Source: Gemmatimonadaceae bacterium
GTDB lineage: Bacteria; Gemmatimonadota; Gemmatimonadetes; Gemmatimonadales; Gemmatimonadaceae
DNA length: 8,945 bases
Assembly (NCBI GenBank): GCA_019689955.1
Contig: JADGGM010000082.1
Span: 1-8,945, forward strand
Reading direction: 5' to 3'
Position 1 is the stretch's first letter. Each line of letters begins with the position of its first letter. The notes beneath the pieces were generated by a model. It ran no database searches. It had not been told where the DNA came from and saw only the letters and a list, made by a program, of their open reading frames with translations. Position numbers and translations under genes: made by a program. Shown here piece by piece: positions 6,564 through 8,945 of the stretch.

Positions 6564-6582
6564 CCGGCGCAACGCGCGCCGG
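6564..6582 (-). other. Second, smaller inverted repeat in the DoxX-DUF445 gap
   Basis: CCGGCGC (6564-6570) pairs with GCGCCGG (6576-6582) around a 5-nt loop. It lies between the DoxX stop and the larger hairpin at 6511-6546, so the two could act as a tandem 3' structure. Short GC palindromes are common by chance at this base composition. Confidence 0.3.
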
Positions 6583-6623
6583 CCCGGTGGTGATCTCGAT
6601 ACCGCTTCTCGAATGGTACTACC

Positions 6624-7091
6624 TCAGGAGTGGCGCGCCAGTTTCACCAGGCGCCGCGTCCCGCCGCGGTACCCCCACGCAACGACGACGAGCCCCACGA
6701 GCGCCGCCACCGACGCGAGCGGCGCCTGGCGCGAGACGATGATCTGGATCATCGTCGCCCCGATCATCATCGCCGCGAGCCCGAGCGCCGTGGGCCCGGC
6801 GAGCGTGGGGAAGAAGAGGAGCACTCCGCCGGTGAGCTCGAGCACGCCGATCGCGTAGCGGAGCCACTGCCCCGCCCCGATCGCCGCGAACAGCGCGACC
6901 ATCGGCGCCCAGCCGGCGAGCTTGGTGAGCCCCGCGCCCAGGTACAGCCCCGCCATCGCGATCCGGAGTGCGCCAAGCGCCAGCGACCAGCGCGAAAGTG
7001 CCGGGCGCTCGGCGACCGGCGCACGAACCGGAGGCGCGGCGACCGGCTCCGCGCGCACTACCTGATCCGATACCCTGCGCCGAACCGCCAT
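6624..7091 (-). CDS. DoxX-family four-helix membrane protein
   Basis: 155 residues from an ATG at 7091. Four membrane helices are visible at about 37-58, 64-94 (a helix plus re-entry containing GVLELTGGVLLFF), 98-119 and 123-141. The first carries RIAMAGLYLGAGLTKLAGW, and with the Glu-Leu-x-Gly-Gly of the second this is the DoxX/DoxD-like pattern. Founding members were subunits of archaeal thiosulfate:quinone oxidoreductase, but most bacterial members are of unknown function, some tied to redox or thiol stress. Residues 1-33 are an Arg/Pro-rich cytoplasmic leader. The start overlaps the upstream beta-barrel gene by 34 nt. A GTG at 7058 that shares its G with that gene's TAG stop is an equally plausible start and would give 144 residues; neither start has a strong ribosome-binding site. 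Either way translation of the two genes is probably coupled. Confidence 0.85.
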   Translation of the reverse strand: MAVRRRVSDQVVRAEPVAAPPVRAPVAERPALSRWSLALGALRIAMAGLYLGAGLTKLAGWAPMVALFAAIGAGQWLRYAIGVLELTGGVLLFFPTLAGPTALGLAAMMIGATMIQIIVSRQAPLASVAALVGLVVVAWGYRGGTRRLVKLARHS

Positions 7092-7945
7092 GTCGTCACG
7101 TCCGCGGGTACCGAGTACACTTGCACCGAGAGCGCGAATGCGCGCACCAGGCGCGCCGTCACGCCGCCGAACACCGAGCCCCGCGTGAGGTTCACCTGCA
7201 CGCGCGTGTTGTCGGTATAGCCGGTCCCGTCGGTGAACCCCACCGTGAACCGCGGGCGGAGCCAGGAGACCCCGCCGCCGGCGTACACCGACCATCGCCC
7301 GCTCGGCGAGGTGAGGCCGAGCGCCCCCTCCCCGCCGAACATGTACGGGTGGAACGTGTCGCGCGACGGCGTGGTGCCGAAGCACGGGTCGTTGCTGTTG
7401 GTGGTCTGGAGCGACGTGGCGGGACAGGTGATCGGCCCGCGGACGCGCCCCACGGTCCCGTGCGCGCGGACCATCAGCGTGAGCTGCGACCGCCCGGCGC
7501 GCCCCGTGAGAGCGCGCACCTCGGAGAGCGCGAAGCTCGCCAGGTCGGGCTGCGCGTCGTGCACCGTCACCGGCGGGACGTAGCTCGCCTCCACCACCAG
7601 CCCCGCCGGGAGCCCCACCGTCACCCGCGGCCGCCCGAACACCGGGGTGATGCGCGGGTGCTCGGACTTGCCGAGGAAGCAGTAGCCCGTCCGCGTGATC
7701 GACGCGCTCGGCGACGGGATGGGGACCACCTCGGCCTCGACGCGCACCGCCCAGGGCGGGAGCACCTCCGGCGCCGCGGGGGGGGAAAAGGCCACCGGCG
7801 CCTCGAAGAACGCAAGGAGCTTCGCTTCGTTGCTCGATGGAGGGACGACACACTGCGCACCGGCGCGCGCGGCGGTGAGCGCCAGCGCCGCGGCCAGGCA
7901 CCCCCACGCTCGGCGGGGGCCCGTCTGGAAAGAGAGTTGAATCAC
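7058..7945 (-). CDS. Secreted, probably outer-membrane beta-barrel protein
   Basis: 295 residues from a GTG at 7945. A clear signal peptide (Arg11-Arg12, hydrophobic 14-27, cleavage after ARAGA at residue 30) sends it across the inner membrane. The mature part alternates hydrophobic and polar residues in short strands separated by Gly/Pro/Asn-rich turns (RVTVGLPAGLVVEASYVP, RWSVYAGGGVSWLRPRFTVGF, ALSVQVYSVP) and ends in TTWRFGAGYRIR, a barrel-like last strand, though the final residue is Arg and not the usual Phe or Trp. Mature cysteines are Cys32, Cys89, Cys174 and Cys188; the last two flank a 13-residue Ser/Thr/Asn loop and may form a disulfide. I do not recognise the family. It is probably a small porin-like or structural envelope protein. 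It follows the LytTR regulator by 97 nt and overlaps DoxX. No clear ribosome-binding site is seen. Confidence 0.75.
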   Translation of the reverse strand: MIQLSFQTGPRRAWGCLAAALALTAARAGAQCVVPPSSNEAKLLAFFEAPVAFSPPAAPEVLPPWAVRVEAEVVPIPSPSASITRTGYCFLGKSEHPRITPVFGRPRVTVGLPAGLVVEASYVPPVTVHDAQPDLASFALSEVRALTGRAGRSQLTLMVRAHGTVGRVRGPITCPATSLQTTNSNDPCFGTTPSRDTFHPYMFGGEGALGLTSPSGRWSVYAGGGVSWLRPRFTVGFTDGTGYTDNTRVQVNLTRGSVFGGVTARLVRAFALSVQVYSVPADVTTWRFGAGYRIR

Positions 7946-8000
7946 GGGAGGAATGTCGCGGCGACGCGGGCGCCGCGGAACGGGTTTGCCGCCAACAGCG

Positions 8001-8015
8001 TCGCCGGCGCGGCGA
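8001..8015 (-). other. Small hairpin between the response regulator and the beta-barrel gene
   Basis: TCGCCG (8001-8006) and CGGCGA (8010-8015) pair around a 3-nt loop, 27 nt after the response regulator stop. The rest of the 97-nt gap (7946-8042) shows no T-run, no convincing promoter and no obvious pair of LytTR-type direct repeats. Confidence 0.3.
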
Positions 8016-8042
8016 ACGACTACCGGGCTGGGGCGGGCGCAC

Positions 8043-8819
8043 TCAGAGCGAGCGCTGCACGAACTCGTGGACCTTCTGCCGATAGCTCCGCCCGGTGGTG
8101 TGGCGCGTGCCGTCGGCGAGGATGATGACGTAGTCCCCGCCGAACCACGGCTGGATCTCGGCGATCCGCTGCACGTTCACGATCATGGACCGGTGCGTGC
8201 GCAGGAACTTGGACGCCGGGAGCCGCCGCTCGAGCGCGGTCAGCGTGCCGCGCACCAGATGGTGGCGCGTCCCCACGTGCAGCCGCACGTGGTTGTCCAC
8301 CGCCTCCACCCAGTCGATGTCGTCCGTGCGCACGAACAGGATGCGTCCGTCGACCTTGATCGCGAGCCGTTCGAGCTGCGTCTCGCGCACGCTCGCCGCT
8401 TCGAGGAGCGCGGCGAGGCGCGTCGCAAGGTCGTCGGCCGGGGCGCCCCGGCGGATGTGGCTCTTCACGCGGTGCAGCGCCTCGGCGAACCGCCCGCGGT
8501 CCACGGGCTTGAGCAGGTACGCCATCGCGTACACCTCGAACGCCTGCAGCGCGAACTCGTCGTACGCGGTGACGAAGATGACGGGGGGCATCTGCTCCAC
8601 GCCGATCTCGCGCACCACGCCGAAGCCGTCGAGCTCCGGCATCTGGATGTCGAGGAGGACGAGATCGGGGGCGTGCTCCCGGATCGCGGCGACCGCGTCG
8701 CGGCCGTTGCCGGCCTCGCCGATCACCGTCACGTCCGCGTCATCACCCAGGAGCTGGCGCAGGTGGCCGCGCGCCAGCGGCTCGTCGTCGACGATCAGCA
8801 CGCGGATGGGACGGCTCAC
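8043..8819 (-). CDS. LytTR-family response regulator
   Basis: 258 residues from a GTG at 8819. Receiver domain at about 5-120: acidic pocket Asp11-Asp12, phospho-acceptor Asp57 in LLDIQMPELDGFG, Thr84 (VTAYDEFA) and Lys104 (YLLKPVD), all intact. A linker (about 121-150) leads to a LytTR DNA-binding domain at 151-255 with the family's landmarks: ILFVRTDDIDWVEAVDNHVRLH, LERRLPASKFLRTHRSMIVNV, and GRSYRQKV near the end. LytTR proteins bind as dimers to paired direct repeats and often control envelope, exopolysaccharide or quorum genes. The partner is the overlapping histidine kinase; a strong GGAGG within the kinase tail sets the start and indicates coupled translation. Direct targets are not shown by the sequence, though the beta-barrel gene immediately downstream is a candidate. 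Confidence 0.96.
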   Translation of the reverse strand: MSRPIRVLIVDDEPLARGHLRQLLGDDADVTVIGEAGNGRDAVAAIREHAPDLVLLDIQMPELDGFGVVREIGVEQMPPVIFVTAYDEFALQAFEVYAMAYLLKPVDRGRFAEALHRVKSHIRRGAPADDLATRLAALLEAASVRETQLERLAIKVDGRILFVRTDDIDWVEAVDNHVRLHVGTRHHLVRGTLTALERRLPASKFLRTHRSMIVNVQRIAEIQPWFGGDYVIILADGTRHTTGRSYRQKVHEFVQRSL

Positions 8820-8945
8820 GCGACCCCCTCCAGCACGGGTGAATCGAGGCCGGCCTCGGCCAGCCGGTACGGGATGGTCATGCGCACCACGAACCCGCCC
8901 GCGGGGCCGGGGCCGGCCTCGAAGGTGTGGTGCTCGCCGTAGAGG
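8816..8945 (-). CDS. C-terminal end of a LytS-like sensor histidine kinase (5' part outside window)
   Basis: Only the last 42 residues and the TGA stop are present. The sequence starts LYGEHHTFEAGPGPAGG and continues FVVRMTIPYRLAEAG, the usual end of the ATPase domain in LytS-type kinases (the LYG after the last G-box, then a closing strand with a TIPYR-like ending). The stop overlaps the response regulator's start in a GTGA arrangement (4 nt shared), the typical layout of LytS/LytTR pairs. Membrane or sensor domains lie beyond the window, so the signal cannot be guessed. Confidence 0.82.
   Translation of the reverse strand, partial: LYGEHHTFEAGPGPAGGFVVRMTIPYRLAEAGLDSPVLEGVA
8827..8831 (-). 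promoter_or_regulatory. Shine-Dalgarno site of the LytTR regulator
   Basis: The minus strand reads GGAGG 7 nt before the GTG at 8819, inside the last codons of the histidine kinase. It supports the GTG as the true start and coupled translation of kinase and regulator. Confidence 0.7.

Noticed and set aside
6624..8042. 472-codon minus-strand frame that would fuse a long leader to the DoxX protein
   Set aside because: The upstream part overlaps the secreted barrel-like gene in another frame and is Arg/Gly-rich noise; only the last 155 residues form the DoxX domain.
7953..8942. Plus-strand open frame preceded by GGGAGGA, a good ribosome-binding site
   Set aside because: Tempting because of the Shine-Dalgarno match, but the product is an Arg/His/Val-rich antisense of the LytTR regulator with no domain.
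1..8945. Defence island, prophage, CRISPR or mobile element
   Set aside because: No transposase, integrase, nuclease, repeat array or terminal repeats were seen; the genes are ordinary envelope, signalling and metabolic families on one strand.

Overview
The window is very GC-rich, and every gene I can support lies on the minus strand, so transcription runs from position 8945 towards 1. The best guess for the source is a member of Gemmatimonadota or a similarly GC-rich soil bacterium. This rests on three things: a secreted protein with Ala-Asp-Ser repeats before its folded domain, outer-membrane (diderm) proteins, and LytTR and HD-GYP signalling. It is an inference from style, since no rRNA or other phylogenetic marker is present.

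Layout in transcription order. (1) 8945-8043: the 3' end of a LytS-like sensor histidine kinase overlaps by 4 nt a LytTR response regulator. (2) 7945-6624: a secreted, probably outer-membrane beta-barrel protein overlaps a four-helix DoxX-family membrane protein. A strong hairpin (6511-6546) follows. (3) 6442-2192: a closely spaced run (gaps of 49, 31 and 34 nt) of a DUF445 membrane protein, a tandem AsnC/Lrp-like protein that resembles fused siroheme decarboxylase subunits (AhbA/AhbB, NirDLGH), a secreted Ala-Asp-Ser-repeat protein with a probable TIM-barrel-like domain, and a NUDIX hydrolase. (4) 2084-735: after a 107-nt gap, a protein with two HD-GYP units, the first degenerate and the second intact. 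A 13-bp hairpin follows. (5) 559-1: the start of a DinB/YfiT-like metal-dependent protein, cut by the window edge.

No stretch of more than 300 bases lacks a gene. The longest gaps are 6443-6623 (181 nt) and 560-734 (175 nt); each holds inverted repeats and no convincing extra gene. I saw no tRNA, rRNA, CRISPR array, insertion sequence or attachment site. Long plus-strand open frames (up to about 546 codons) are antisense shadows caused by GC-biased third codon positions.

Functionally the window looks like ordinary chromosome: cell-envelope and signalling genes rather than a mobile or defence island. The items most worth a second look are the fused AhbA/AhbB-like protein in a non-heme neighbourhood, the duplicated HD-GYP protein with a dead first copy, the secreted TIM-barrel-like protein of unknown function, and the overlapping beta-barrel/DoxX pair directly after a two-component system.
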